Shown here one piece after another: positions 13,105-25,985 of a stretch of 64,000 nt of DNA. A program made the position numbers and the translations under genes. Source of the DNA: Prostheceraeus crozeri (lineage: Eukaryota; Platyhelminthes; Polycladida; Euryleptidae); NCBI GenBank assembly GCA_907163375.1, contig CAJQUW010011280.1:186001-250000 (forward strand). Direction: 5' to 3'. A model generated the notes under the pieces. That model saw only the letters and a program-made list of their open reading frames with translations. It was not told the DNA's origin and made no database searches. Position 1 is the stretch's first letter, and every line of letters begins with the position of its first letter.

Positions 13105-13202
13105 ATGCAGAGTGCACCTATCTTAAAAGTCTTAGGTTTGACCCAACCAATGTTTGAACCACGGTCGCCCGGACGCCGAGCGAACACTCTATCACAGGGA
13201 CA
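13105..13202 (-). repeat. tRNA-derived SINE remnant
   Basis: On the minus strand the sequence starts with a tRNA-like head. GATAGAGTGTTCGCTC stands in the A-box region and GTGGTTCAAAC resembles a B box. A family tail follows containing GGGTCAAACCTAAGAC and GGTGCACTCT. The same tail and the GTTCGCTC block recur at 58879-58978, which supports a dispersed family. No poly(A) or target duplication was found. Confidence 0.6.
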
Positions 13203-13869
13203 CAGCAAGGTTACCTAGGGTGCTTTCGTTCAGCCTTGATGCGGCGTATTGCACTAAATCTGCGCTCAACTTTCGCACTGTTGACAGGAAGCAATAGGAT
13301 CTCCACCAGAGTTGCAAAGTAAGGGAACTAAATTTGAGTAGTCAGGGCTCCATGTGCCTTCAACTTAAGCTGCAGCAGCGCAATACTCCTTGAATGTCAT
13401 CCACTCATCACTGATATTGGCTACAAGCATGCCGCGTTTGAGGGGCATCGGCTTGAAATGGTCAATTAGACTTCACACTTCCTCAGTATTTGGGGAATCA
13501 TCAGAAGGCATATTGTACTGTTAAAATCTCTATCTCGGGATTTCGTAATCACAAATTTGAAAATCGCAAGGTTTTTCGCGTGCTTTCGAAATTGCATCGT
13601 AATTTGGTCAAATTGCATTTCAATACTGGTCAAATGATTCCTTGTATCCTGTTAATTCTTATCACAATTAACTCTTGGAAACACGAGAAGATTCCAACAA
13701 TTATATTAATTGTACTTTAGATGTCTTCAGTTGAGATGATGACTTATTTACGTAATAGCCACTTATTTACAACAAGGGTCTGTCGCGGTTCATTGAATAT
13801 CTAAAAAGAATGACAAATATGTATTAAGTCAATGAAGGACACCAACACCGTTGATTCCCCGACAGCACT

Positions 13870-13942
13870 CGCCTGACCAAGGAATCGAACCGAAGTCCGT
13901 GGTGTAGACGAGCTCGCACCTTCTTCACTAGGCCACGCTGAC
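13870..13942 (-). repeat. tRNA-derived SINE head or tRNA pseudogene
   Basis: On the minus strand a good A box (TGGCCTAGTGAAG, 13923-13935) is followed by a perfect B box (GGTTCGATTCC, 13881-13891), the layout of an RNA polymerase III internal promoter. Acceptor-stem and T-stem positions do not pair, so a functional tRNA is unlikely. Unrelated sequence continues downstream, as in a SINE body. Confidence 0.6.
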
Positions 13943-15911
13943 AGTAGCTAGCTATAACAATGGAAAAAGAGATGGGCTGCTATAGATACAAAATGTGACG
14001 CTGTGACAAAACTTAGGTCGTTTTTGTCAAAAAAAGCGAATTAGCATTTATGACATCGACTTAGCGACTGCTGATGATTCTCACAGCACTTTTAGTGTGA
14101 TGTCACGCCCTTAGTCTCAATGCGACCGAACTTCTCCGACAACGCAATGCCACTGATATTGCGATCAAAGCGGATATAAAATCGTGGAGATCCACGGGTT
14201 ATCGGAAATTCTGAAATGGCGGACATTGCTAGGCGTCAATGGTTTTTCGAGAACAGCTTACCGGGAAATCTAATTGATGATGTTTTTACATAAATGGTGT
14301 TAATAGCCTACACGGAACGGATGCTCTCTGAGGCTGGAAAACTCTGGGAGGGCAGTCGCTCTCGTTTACCACTAGCGAAAAGAGAGATGCTCCTATTCTT
14401 TCGCCATAGTTCGTAGCGAAATTCCTTCTGTCAACATATCAATTAGCTTTCTATTTTGTTAATATTTACGTAAAGCATTTTGATCATTCGTTTTCGTCTC
14501 TCTAAACCTCATTACTACGTAGGTTAATATGGCCCACTTAGTGAGAATTAAAGATATTTCTATAATTGCAAAATAGATTTTCCCTTATGTACTTTGAGCT
14601 CAAAATTATACTAGATTGTAGACTCACAAATGTAATTAACGTAGAGAATTGCATATGTTTAAAAATCCATCAGTGAGAATAGTTCTTGAAAACTTATTTA
14701 ACCACCGAACGTATAGAACATCGAGGTTCAGTCGGACTGAATGTAAATTCTACAAGCGGACATGGATATGAAGTTTTAGCACTAGGTCAACGAATGTATT
14801 TTAGTGAAGATTTTAAATGATAATTGTCTCACTAATGCGGAGATTACATAATGCACATTTTGTCAATTTAACTATTTTAGCTGACTGTTAGTTACAGTGA
14901 TGACCAGTCACTGTTTTTTAAGAAGTATTATACCAATAAATAATTGTGCTAAATATATATAGGAAACAATGGCTGTCAAAACTACATGTTTTGTGCATTT
15001 ATTGTTATGACCTCGATCATGGACATAGTCTTGTCTCATTACATGACCGAATCCAATTTCATCAAAGCTACTATTTTATCTAGACGTAGCTATTTTGCTT
15101 ACTTTATTGCAAATCAACATTATTATTATTAGATTGAACATTATATCATCATCACAAGACATTTTCGCAAGAAGTGATAGAAAAAGTGGTATCACTTACA
15201 TTGAGCAGCATGTCAATACCCGCTGTTCCCATGTTATCCAACGAGATCTCTGAAAAGTAATTTAAAAACGGATGCATTTACGTTTTCCTGAAAGACATTC
15301 AAAACAAAGCCATACATTTAATAATTAATGCACTACCTGTGCACCACGCAAATTAGCATATCTAAATCAGATAAGTGCTGCAGATGCACCCATAGGCATC
15401 ATTTAACTATCTTTCACGAATTAGCTTACTTGAGTATTTCACTAACGATCATAATGGTCAAATATATTTTAATACTGAGGCCATCATCAACAAAACCCAG
15501 CCATTAAGAACGAAATCGTGTCCGAAATAGTCACTCTGAACACAATCGCAAATTATTATATCGATAAAGAAGTATTTTCATTCTAAACGTCCAGCTTGTA
15601 TCACTTGAATCCAGCTGTACATACATTCTCTGTATTAGACGCAAACTTTATGGAAGAATTAATATTCATTTTCAATGTAATGATCATAATTATATAGTGC
15701 TTGCAGTTTGTCTTCGAGTTGGAGTCATACTCCGAAAATTCTTCTTTTCCCAAAACAAATAAACATTGATCATAAATGTTGTTTATTGAAAAAGTTATCA
15801 CAACATCAATTTAAGTATTAAAATCTTTATTGGAAGAATTTTTACGTTAGGTGGATGACCCTCAAGTCGCCATTAGTCTAATTATTGTGTAGTCGAAGCA
15901 AATCACAAAAT
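13943..15911. other. non-coding stretch, no gene recognised
   Basis: AT-rich sequence with only short frames. No repeat boundaries were recognised. Confidence 0.4.
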
Positions 15912-16449
15912 TGTTACGACCTCCCCAAGGTACGAACAGAAAAAAGGCCAAATCCCTGTGAGTGAATGTATTTATTAGGTGCAAGGCAAGTAGTGGCCCT
16001 TAAGAGAGCCGATTTGGCGTTCGCAGAGAATGTGAGTGTGCGTACAGTCGTCAACTTGGCAATGACTGCGGTCGTGAGCCGAAGGGTCGCAGCAGCGTCG
16101 TTGATTCCCAACAAGAGAACGTGCGTACTGTAGGCGGGAGAGAGTGCGAGAGAGAGCGTTTGGTCCGTCGGCAGGGAGTTTTGATGTCTCTCCGAATTGT
16201 GTGGGATCGATCATCCACCTGGAGCGTATGATTGGCGCCCAGCCACTCACCGACTCCCTGTCAATGGGCATCGCTTCGCCCTCCCGTCAGCGAAAGGAAG
16301 GAGAGTCTGCGCCGATCAATGGCTCATACAAGCGACTCCATTGGTCGTCGCTGACTTGAAGGTTAATTGACGCTCAGTATCACTTCTGCCTGAATCGAGG
16401 TGAGTCATGATGCGGAAAGAGAGAGAGAGAAGTCTGCATTTTCGTCACA
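15912..16449 (-). mobile_element. probable solo LTR of an LTR retroelement (fossil)
   Basis: This GC-richer island reads on the minus strand like an LTR of the Ty3/Gypsy type. It begins TGTGACG, has a CCAATGG box, an AATAAATAC polyadenylation signal near the 3' end, and ends GTCGTAACA. The TG...CA termini fit retroviral-type integration. I saw no internal coding region next to it and no clear target duplication. It looks like a lone LTR left by recombination; it is not demonstrably related to the pol fossil at 22.6 kb. Confidence 0.5.
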
Positions 16450-16797
16450 AGATGCATTACTCCTTTAATCGCTAGTTGGTAGTCTCTGAAACTTTAGCTA
16501 AAAATATCGGTTAGCCATTCAGCTTATTCAGCCATCCTATAGATTTTAAGCCAGCTTGGGGCATTAGGAGCCCTTGTAGGACGAAATGCAGCGTCTACGG
16601 CTGCCAAGGTATTTGTGTGCTAAAATTGTTCAAGTCTAAGGACATCTTTCCATACTATGTCCAGGTGAACTGGTAATCTTTATGATATGACATAAGTCAT
16701 AGCATTTTCATTGGTACACACTGTTGACAATTCGGTGAACACGAATATGATTGAAAATGTAAATGGATGAATAAAAATGAAATCTAGTGATCAAAAG

Positions 16798-17356
16798 TTA
16801 AAAAGAGAGTGCAAACTTTACAAATGAGTGACAATACCGCCTGGTTCCAACAATTGATGGCTTCAAGCTGAAGCGATCCCGGGACTTTCCATTTCTTTCA
16901 TAAAACATAACACGCAACAGAAGGTCATTATTTCTCTCAACACTGTTAAAAAGGCGCTCACAAATAGCATCAGTAACATTTAAGGTGGTGGACCTGGGTT
17001 CTGCAACAATAATTCGTTTCTCGATACGCAAAAGTTTGTTTTTTGGATGCGAAGGAGCATTGGATAAGAGGAAAATTGTGCAGTAGAACAGATCGAATTT
17101 GTGCCTGCAGCAACACATCCGTTGGACAACCGGATCTGACCAAATTGTACATGAAATAAATGCGTTTAGATACTTTCTTTACAATGTAGTGAATGTGTGA
17201 GTTCCATTTCAGATTGGTGGAGAATTTAACACCTAAAATCGTGACAACATTGACAGAAGTTAAAACATGATCTCCGTGATGTACATCGGAAAGCGGCAAT
17301 GAAGATTCCGTAACAATGTCCATTGCACACGATTTGATTCGTTGATAGGGAGACAA
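16798..17356 (-). pseudogene. LINE C-terminal domain after RT, broken
   Basis: The motifs LGVKFSTNLKWNSHI and VKKVSKRIYFMYNLVRSGCP are typical of the post-RT region of CR1-group LINEs. A second frame (16798-17118) carries the tail, ending SFVKFALSF, which matches the usual C-terminus. A frameshift around 17040-17120 separates the two. The stop at 16798 is followed by a short AT-rich 3' tail. Confidence 0.85.
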
Positions 17357-17429
17357 TGAGTGTTAGACGAAGTGATAACATTATCCTATTCACTTTGTAA
17401 CTAACCATCAGAAGACTGTCGCATAAAAT

Positions 17430-18130
17430 GCAAAATATTTACATCGTCCGCTCATTTAATACATAGGGAGTTTAGGCAGACACAAGATAGGATATCAGCA
17501 ACCGCACAAAAAAGAATGGGGCCTTCCCTCTGGCACTCCACTGCGAACATTTGTCAACTCAGAAAATAATCCACAGATTGGACACGATCACAAAAATAAC
17601 TAAAAAGCATTGAGACAATAAAAGGCAAAAAGGCGGCAGATCAAAATTGATCGGAGTCTGAATAACAAGAGTGTTGGATCCTATCAAAAGCCTTAGAAAA
17701 GTCGATCGACATGACCCTGAATGCACCAGGATTATCTAGATGAGACACACTAAGATCTAACAATGATGTTACTGAAAAGCAAGCATTAGATCCTGGACCT
17801 GGCATGTAGGCAAACTGAAGAGTTTTAAGCTTTTGTCTGACAACTGGAAGGATGTAGAATTTTAAAACAAGCCGTTTAAACACTTTAGACAAAATGGGGA
17901 ACAATGATATAGGGCGAAAATCGCTAACTCTGACAGCATGTAGAAGCTTTGGCACTGGTGTGACGGTTGTCTTCAGACAATGGGGTACATGTGATTCCCG
18001 TGACAAAAGATTGAAAATGATTGAAAAATAAGGTGATCAGTGTAGACAGGTTGAACCTGGAGTTACAAAAAATCCAGTGTGGTAGTCCATCATGTCCACA
18101 GATTTTACGTTCTAATGCGGAGAGCATGCG
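17430..18130 (-). pseudogene. LINE reverse transcriptase domain, broken
   Basis: The frame at 17641-18006 carries FRPISLFPILSKVFKRLV, then QFAYMPGPGSNAC, then SIDFSKAFDRIQH, that is RT motifs 1, 2 and A. Further on, in other frames, are GVPEGRP-like sequence near 17510 and an ADDV box near 17436 (motif C). Frameshifts separate these blocks. The order and spacing agree with a CR1-type RT. The domain would copy element RNA at the nicked target; this copy cannot. Confidence 0.85.
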
Positions 18131-18252
18131 ATGAAAATCGCAGACATTAAAAAAGTGTCTGTAAAAGACATGCTTGAAATCGATAGATTAGGAAGTTGCA
18201 TATCCTAATGATCAGGTATACAAATAGAAGAAAAATAGGCACTGAATTCCTC

Positions 18253-18265
18253 GGGGGGGGGGGGG
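18253..18265 (+). repeat. homopolymer run of 13 G
   Basis: Thirteen consecutive G residues lie inside the decayed LINE between the RT and endonuclease blocks. Such a run is prone to length error in sequencing and replication. Confidence 0.9.
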
Positions 18266-18561
18266 AGAACTTATCTAAATCGTAGGATCGTCTCTCACTA
18301 CCAGATAACAAATAAACACCGTAAAGCCTTCCAGATATTCCGTTTGTCGCTGGTTCATGTTATTACCTTGAGATACTTGGTTTTCAACCATTTGATATGG
18401 TGAGTTACTTCGGCTCTCAATTCAAGGCATTTTGCTCTTTTCCCACATGATAAAGGTCAGTCTCGTACTTTTATAAGCAGCTTCAAAGATAGAGGAAACC
18501 CACGGTTTGTCATTTGGTCTCATTCCAACGGTCTTGAAGGAAAATAGATATCGAATAGAGA

Positions 18562-19200
18562 CTATAATATATCCAGAAATAATTGGAAAGCCTCGTCAAA
18601 ATCACCAATTTGATTAATGATAGACATCCAATCAACAATATCGATGTAATGATGACAGGATGAAATCGCTGACCTTGAATATTGAAGTACCATTGTTTTC
18701 ACTGACTCGCTGTCAGACAAAGAAACAGTTGGACTCCATGAGGTACAAGCATGATCCGATTTACCAACGGCGACCATACATACAGGGCCTTGAGAAGTTG
18801 TAATATTCGTGAAAATCACATCCAATGTATTCTCCCCGAGTGTGGGGAAATTTAGAACTTGAGTGAGATTGAATACGTCGGAAAAACAAAGAATGGCCTC
18901 TTCATGTCTTTGTCGGCTGTTCCTAAATGGATGGTAAATAAGCACAACTAGAAGGTGCAATTCAGGTAACACAAATGGAAGAATCTCAGACTGACAAGAT
19001 TCGATAGAAGGAGCAGACCTTACAGACGAGTCAGGAATGATGATAGCTGTGTCAGGAATATCATCATTGAGCCACGTTTTACAAAGCACGACAATACTTG
19101 ATGGATGACCAAGTACGCGCATAATGAGTTCACATCAATTTTATTCCGGATGCATCTTACATTAGTCATAAAAACAGTTGGAAAAGACGTAATGTTCATT
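18562..19200 (-). pseudogene. LINE AP-type endonuclease domain, broken
   Basis: The domain start is visible as FMTNVRCIRNKIDVNS near 19195, one frame away from the main block at 18562-19122. The main block shows VLCKTWLNDDIPDTA (the conserved E-T-W-L-type motif), VVLIYHPF, and LDVIFTN followed by GKSDHA (the usual S-D-H). These are the signature steps of exonuclease/endonuclease/phosphatase nucleases that nick target DNA for target-primed reverse transcription. The glutamate usual before TWL is lysine here. At least one frameshift near 19120 breaks the frame. Confidence 0.85.
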
Positions 19201-19560
19201 CTTCGATTTATTGTGGTGTTTGATGAAGGAATTGGTACGATGGATCATTGTACACCTATATTACTTCGGCATCGAGGATCATTAAAATCACGTCGCTGAG
19301 ATATTCTAAATGGATAGCAGAAGTATGATCACATTTATGACGCTGGCGATTCCAAGATAAAATTATCTCCGTCTCAGACACTGAGGACACAAGCAAGCAT
19401 ATTTCTCAGAGTCACACTGGAATAGTGTAAGTCAGCTAACATGGAAGACATTCAGTTAGCACATGCGGACGAGTGCTCGATGACAACAACGACACGCACT
19501 GCAAAAGGTGCAGGCGTCACTGAAACCGACCGTCTACCAAGGTGACAAGAGACAGTCTAT

Positions 19561-21027
19561 AGTGCTAGCATAACAATCTATGTGTTTAAAAAACAGAGAA
19601 TGCTCAAATGGTTACTTGTTCGCCATCACATTTGATAAAGCTTTGCTTAAGTCTGACGTCATGTGCCTGCCATTTTAGCATAGTTTGTCGGAGCTGTTTA
19701 CCGAGAAGCATCAAAGAGTTTGTAGAAAACGCAAGTAGCACATCTTCCGCTCAATTAAAATGCTTGACAAGTTGAACACCTGCTTAACAACCAATCAGGC
19801 GATGCATCTGGATCCCTCGATTGATCTCGACGAAAAGAACTGCCGATTCATGAATATTAATTTGTCATCCATTGGGAAGCATGAATGAAGGGTAATCAAG
19901 TAATTAAAATCAAATAGTGAGACATTTCATAATTCGAGATTCAGTGTCCTCAGATCAAAAACCCAAAACCCAATCCAAAAACCCGGGTAGGTTTTGGGGC
20001 GCACAAAACGCCGTTTTGTGACAAAACATTTGAGCACTTGTAATAGTATTGCAAAAACCGCATCCTCATGCAAACAAAATTTCGTGAGCGCACATAGCAA
20101 GCAGGTAAGTATTGCATCATCATCCCTACATAACAATGTGCAGTTCCGATGATGATGCACAATAGCAAATAACAAAAACAAAACATAGATTTGCCAAGTG
20201 TTTCACTTGTCTAAATTATTTATCGTTGCTGATAGCCATAACTTAGTCTCAGTCTACTACTAAATTCTACTTCATGAACTCACACAGATATAAACAGTGT
20301 ACACATTAGTCCTCAACACAAATTAGAAACAACCATTTGATAAGTGGATAAGTTGAAACCTCAAATTCAAGAAAAGGTAGAATAGGAATTCAGAAATTTG
20401 TTTCTGAAATTCTATAAAAGGGCATTTGCAGCTATTTTACTTTGCACTATCACCCTATGATTAGGCTACAACATTATCCGCACAATCTCCAAGGATTTAA
20501 TATGTATATTAAATGCACATCTTTGGAGCTGTAACAAATTCTCATATTACTTCAAATGATAATAAAATATTGAATGTTCGAAAGTCATGATCAAACAAAT
20601 TTTCTAGGATTGCAGATATGTGCGTGAAATTCAGGTTTCTTTTTCTGCTTTGAAGTACGAAGATTTAAAAGAAACACAATACGTGAAAATCTTCTATCTG
20701 TTTAAAGAGAAAGTTCCCTTTTAAAATATATAATATTTCCGTCTGATTAGATGATGCTGCTTTTATGATTGAAGTCGACCATTTCCTTCAAGTCGCTGTA
20801 TACCAGTAGGTCGACTAAGGTTTCTCAATACTTAGTTTCATTAGTTAGAATACTCAGTTACATTAGGAAATTATTGACGTCAGGTGTTCGAGCAAGAACA
20901 GCTTTATGAAACTATTTTTTAAATAACTCTTTACAGTAAACAAAATTTTAATAATGAGGTCAAACAAATTCAACACTTTCAGAATGATGGCGAAGTGAGT
21001 GGATTGCCAATGGATGTCCATCACTTC
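19561..21027. other. non-coding stretch, no gene recognised
   Basis: AT-rich sequence. A small palindrome around ATTTAATATGTATATTAAAT lies near 20490-20532. Minus-strand frames at 19927-20186 are open for about 80 codons but resemble nothing known. Confidence 0.4.
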
Positions 21028-21447
21028 TTCATTTCTTGAATTTGAATAGTGATATGGACCCATTTGCATCTTTAATGTAAATTATGACCATTGTCTTTGA
21101 TTGTGTTGTTTTGCTCTACCAGTGGCAGGTTGCTTATGACATGATCACGATCAAGAAAATACTTTTGAAGCTGAGCATGAAAGTAATAGCAACCCATCGG
21201 ATTGCCAATTCAACAAATATTGCCTCTCCAAGGCTGTCGGGACATAGAGGATTTGTAAAATACTATCATTCCGTCTGCATTACTGTCATGATCAGTCAAT
21301 TCCGTTGTAATTTCTTCAAAACTGCAATACTTTGCTTATCTCACATTTGGCAAGAATAGCCAACAGTGTTCAAATCGAGTTCATTTAATAAAATCGAAGC
21401 TGCATATACATTGGGGATTCAATAAATGCTAAGTTGCTACCTCTATG
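21028..21447 (+). mobile_element. TIR element family X, copy A (3' part)
   Basis: This copy matches the right half of the full copy at 46306-47146. Shared blocks include ATCATTGTCTTTGATT-like sequence, CAGTGGCAGGTTGCTTATGA, CCTCTCCAAGGCTGTC, CAGTCAATTCCGTTGTAATT and TGGGGATTCAATAAATGCTAAGTTG. The left half is missing, and the right end is cut before the outer TACTTACTC part. It has no coding capacity, so it is a non-autonomous DNA element. Confidence 0.8.
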
Positions 21448-21456
21448 GAGACATAA

Positions 21457-21922
21457 CATAGAGTGTATGCGAAGGTAGAGTTTCAACTCAAAAGGTTTCT
21501 GTGTGCAGTGAACATTTTTATATGAAAGATTCAGTTTTTTCGGAGATTACGCTCTTGCGGTCCAAAAAATTATTTGAGCAGTTTTTAAAAAGCTAAATTT
21601 TTGCAAATTTATATACTATCAACATGAAGCCCCTTTATGAGTAGCATGAAACATATGCTGGATATCAAAAGGAATGGATATTTGATAGCAAGCATCCTGA
21701 TTATGCGGAAGTTATCCGGAAATTGTGCTGATGATCAAAGAAATTTCATTAATCGCAATAATGCATGTCTTCATCAAAAAATTTCGAGATCTATTGTTAT
21801 TTCTTGGCTGAAATTCATAGTTTTTACTTCAATCTTCATGGACATTTACTTACTTACTTACATGATTTTATGATTCACAAAATTTATGTTTTATTTCTTG
21901 AATTTAAATAGTGATGTGGACC
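21457..21922 (+). mobile_element. TIR element family X, copy B (5' part)
   Basis: The copy starts CATAGAGTGTATGCGAAGGT, a degraded terminal repeat, and follows the left half of the family: TTTTATATGAAAGATTCAG, GGTCCAAAAAATTATTTGAG, GGATATCAAAAGGAATGGAT. It stops at GATGTGGACCC, where copy C begins. Copies A, B and C form a head-to-tail row. Confidence 0.8.
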
Positions 21923-22599
21923 CATAGAGTAGGGATGTATATGCAGTGTGTCGACTCAAAAAGTATATGTATACAGTGAAAATTTTTATATGAAAAGACT
22001 CAGTTTTCTGCGGAGATCACGTTACCGTGGTCCAAAAAATTATCTGAGCACTTTTGAAAAAAGTCAAATTTGCCAATATACAGTGTATACTCTACCGAGA
22101 TGACACTCCTAATTGAAACAATTAAGTTGGATATCAAAAGGAATGAATATTTGCTAATAAGCATCCTAGCAAAGATGAAATCAAGCTGATTATCAGGGGA
22201 ATTTCATGATCCGCATTGGTATGGAAGTCTTCATGAAAAAGTCACGATATTATTCGTGCTCTCTTGACTGAAATTTCAAGTTTTAATTCAATTTTTACCG
22301 GCATGATTTTATGATTCACTAAATTCATGTTTCATTTCTTGAATCTGAATAGTGATGTGGACCATCTTTCGAAGTCAATAAAAATCATTGTCTTTGATTC
22401 TGTTATTTTGCTGTGCCAGTGGCAGGTTGCTTTTCATATGATCACGCTTAAGAAGATTCTCTTGAGATTCAGCATAAAAGCAATAGCAGGTCAGTTGATA
22501 ATTTAATAAACACTACCTCTCCAAGGCTGTCATGACACGGACTATCTGTAAAATAAAATTGTAGCGGTGTCATCAATCCAACAACTCCTTACAACATCC

Positions 22600-23141
22600 A
22601 ACATCCATTACAACTCCTTTCGGTCTTTTCGAGTTTACCAGGATGCCCTTCGGTCTACGCAACGCAGCACAGACATTTCAACGCTTCATCGACGAAATTT
22701 TACGTGGTTTTAACTTCATTTGCCTACGCCCTACGTTGATGACCTGCTAGTCGCTAGCTCCTCACCGGAAGAGCACCAGTCCCATCTCAGAATGCTGTTT
22801 CGACGCCTTGATGAGTACGGACTCATACTGAACCCGTCTAAGTGTGTTTTCGGTGTCTCATCAATTACCTTTCTCGGACACAAGATCGACTGTCATGGAA
22901 TGGCGCCCGTCGAAGACAAGGTCTCGAACTTTCCCCAGCCGAACTCGATAGCTGAACTCCGTCGATTCCTCGGCATGATCAATTTTTACCGCCGCTTTAT
23001 CGCTCGATGTGCAAGTCTTCTACAGCTCCTAACCAATCTGCTCAAAGGCGCATCCAAGTCCCTGAGTTGGTCCTCCGAAGCTGAACAATCCTTCAACGAC
23101 GCCAAGCGTGCCCTCACCAGCGCTGCTTGTCTGGCTTTTCC
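22600..23141 (+). mobile_element. Ty3/Gypsy-type pol fossil, reverse transcriptase part
   Basis: The translated sequence has the character of a Gypsy-type reverse transcriptase from the middle of the fingers/palm region through the connection to RNase H. It is far less AT-rich than its host DNA. No LTRs, gag, protease or integrase are visible next to it, so only a pol fragment is present. It is broken at least twice, counting the giant insertion at its right side. It sits inside DNA-transposon copy C. Confidence 0.88.
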
Positions 23142-23151
23142 AGAATCGTAT

Positions 23152-23204
23152 TCATTTAGGCCCCAGTACATTTAGGCCCCACAAGAAATGGTCATTTAGG
23201 CCCC
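23152..23204 (+). repeat. terminal CATTTAGGCCCC triplet, left end
   Basis: Three copies of (C)ATTTAGGCCCC occur at 23152-23164, 23168-23180 and 23192-23204, spaced 16 and 24 bp apart. They repeat inverted at the right end. Regularly spaced terminal motifs of this kind often act as transposase-binding sites; that role is inferred. Confidence 0.85.
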
Positions 23205-25985
23205 ATGTTCTTATGTTATTTTAACTACAAGATTACAATCAAAACCAAGAAAATGTTATGATACATAGGAGCCATACATTACAGAAATATGCTTGGTTTT
23301 ATCAAAGATGCCGCAGAATTGTCTGGGGAGTGGTATGTGGATTGTTCGAGAATGTCAAAAACACCGGTTTATGATGTTATTTTAACCACGGCGAGTTGCA
23401 GCGTGTATGAGGTATCAAAAGACTGCAAATTTTCTGAAACCAGAAATGTCAATGGTTTTACAAGAAATTGTAGTAGTTGTATTTAAATAGCAATAATTCA
23501 AAATTGGACATATTTCATTCACGTGATCATGATGTTATTTCTATCCTGCAAAAACATACAACAAACTTGATATCATTGGATAGAAAATTGTTCACTCTAT
23601 CTAGAAATATCAACGCTTTTGCAGAAAATGCTGACACAAGAAAACGCATTTCTAAACGCACCAGCTGGACGTGGAATTTTGTGGTCTGCCGCTATTAACG
23701 AAGCTATCAGCCTATATCTACGCACACGGCATGTTTCAAGGCAGCAGGGAAAGTAATTAGCTTTTATTTCATTGCAATGAATGCTTAGTCTTATTGCAGG
23801 AGGTTAGATCAGTGGAATCGGCTTGCAGACTGATGAACGGAGCTTATGATTGCTTGGCTTAGTTAGGAACAACCCTATATAGATAACTAAAGAATAGAAG
23901 GGAGTGCTATGTACAGGACACTGTGCATATGCAGCAGATGAATAATGAGTAATGAATAAGCAGATGTTGGTGGAATGGCTATTGGCTACTGCATAGGTTG
24001 AGTCGGCAAATATTTGGTCTCGCATCTATTACACCGGCTATCTGGTGCAGCAATCTTCCATTTTTGTTGTCGTGTCTAGTTGCTCAGAAATTTCTGACTC
24101 CAAATCTCTCAATGAAATAAGTGTGTGTCTTGATTTGTTTGTTTGTCTTGCTTCACCTTGGTCCTGCTTTGCATCCTACAGGCACGCGTGAACAGGGGAC
24201 CACTGAAAGCTCAGCCCGCCTAATCTTCAGCCAGACACATTGATCTCGGACTTTTGATTGCACATGAATGATATAGAACTACATATAGATGAGCTGGCAG
24301 TGGATGCCAATGCAACTATCGCTTGCACTTATCTAATTCATGAATACCAGAGTGTTCAAACTGTCATGATTCCATCAAATTTTAGGAAATCCAATCCACA
24401 TGTCAGACTCTTTTTGCATGCATCATATACTGTGACCGATTTCTACCACCATGACAACTAGATCATTAGATTCTAAGAACATCTCCACGACAACTTCGCA
24501 AGCCGGGTCGACCAGAGAAATTCGATTTGTGCCTCGAAACAACCCTGAGATACATGGCTACTAAGACAGAGATTCTAACAATCAGGCATGATGATTGCAG
24601 CAATCCTCGAAGCCTAGTTCGTCAATACAAGAGGCTTCGGCTCTCTTTTGAAATAATATCTCGGGATGAATTTCAGCGATGGAGCTGCGATTATATTAAA
24701 AACTTCTAAAATCATTCTTCACATTTGGAATATCTAGGAATATCGGTGAAAAAGTAAAAAGTTATAGCATGATGGTGTGTATATCAGTGATGAAACTGGT
24801 TCAAAGGCACCATTCGGTGACCGACTCAATGACTCGGGTTCTTTTTGGGTTCTTATGCTTTTGTAGTCATAGAGCAAGCTTGTAGCTCAATTGTGGTCGA
24901 AGTGAATAATCCGTTAGCCTATACTAAGTCTATCACTGGGCGACTGGAAATGCAATTAGTCATTGTTCAATGGCGAAAGACAAGTAAAGATTCAGTGCAA
25001 GTCGCTTGTTGCTGTCGCTTGGATTATCACTAGCCGACACAGCTCTGAAAGAGGCGCCATGAGGCTATGATGTAAATTCACTGATAATTTTACAGGAAAT
25101 AAGTAACCATGAGTAACCATAAGGGAATGATTTTCCAATATTTAGTAGTTTAAAATTGAAATATTACAGATGAAGCTCTTATTTGCTGTATCACAGGAAT
25201 TCTATGTGCATGTGATCGAGTTTGACGATTCGTGCTATCAGTATTTAAAATTTTTTCGCGGTTGCGCGGTACGGTATAGAGGCGAATAATGAAGGTGAGG
25301 AACAATTCGAAAGCACTTCCGCAAATTTTGGAAAGTTGAATTTTATGTGCAACTTATCACTTAGAGTTTAATTACTTCAGTACGAGTAGAGCAATCTGAT
25401 TTCATTCAGATGCTTATACATATAAAAATCTGACTGAGTCATTAATATGTTTGCATGTTTTTCAGGAAATTTTTTTAAAAGTATGATCCTAAAGGCCAAC
25501 TTCGATACAAAGTCACATCATTGGTCGTCTAGCCTGCTAGCAATTGACGACAATCATTTGAAAAAATCCTCTCGCAAAAGTATGGCAATTTTGATATCAA
25601 AAGACTGACTATATGCATGTTCAAAATTGTAATTCTTTTGTATGTTTAGGTCCATTTTTCGCTTATATAATTTAAATGTATGTAGTCCCATTTTTTCGAT
25701 GGGGCACTGTCAGAGGATTTTGGCTCGATGTGGCCTGATCTGTAATATAGCTTGTGCGGGACATGTTCAAATTAATTTCATTTCCCCTGAACGAACTGCG
25801 TTGCTCGTGATAGGCATTGCAAATTGTTACAGCCACAAAAATAATGAATGACAGCATTAGTAGCTGAGTAGTTAATTGTAAAACGCCTTCAATTTCAGGC
25901 AAATGACTTGATATACAATGATAATGACCTTAATACTTGTATATTACAAAATAAATTCCAGAGAAGCATGGCATAATTACATGTA

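Larger units (their letters stand above)
16740..19560 (-). mobile_element. decayed CR1-like non-LTR retrotransposon
   Basis: Three minus-strand blocks appear in the order endonuclease, reverse transcriptase, C-terminal domain, all with CR1/L2-group character. About 250 bp upstream of the first block probably is 5' leader. The copy has several frameshifts and stops and is not functional. Neither element end is sharply defined; no terminal tandem repeat or target duplication was found. Confidence 0.85.

Noticed and set aside
13870-13942. Functional tRNA gene
   Set aside because: A and B boxes are good, but the acceptor and T stems do not pair.
19927-20186. Two overlapping minus frames with cysteine/phenylalanine-rich sequence
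   Set aside because: Different frames of the same AT-rich DNA, no family resemblance, no splice signals.
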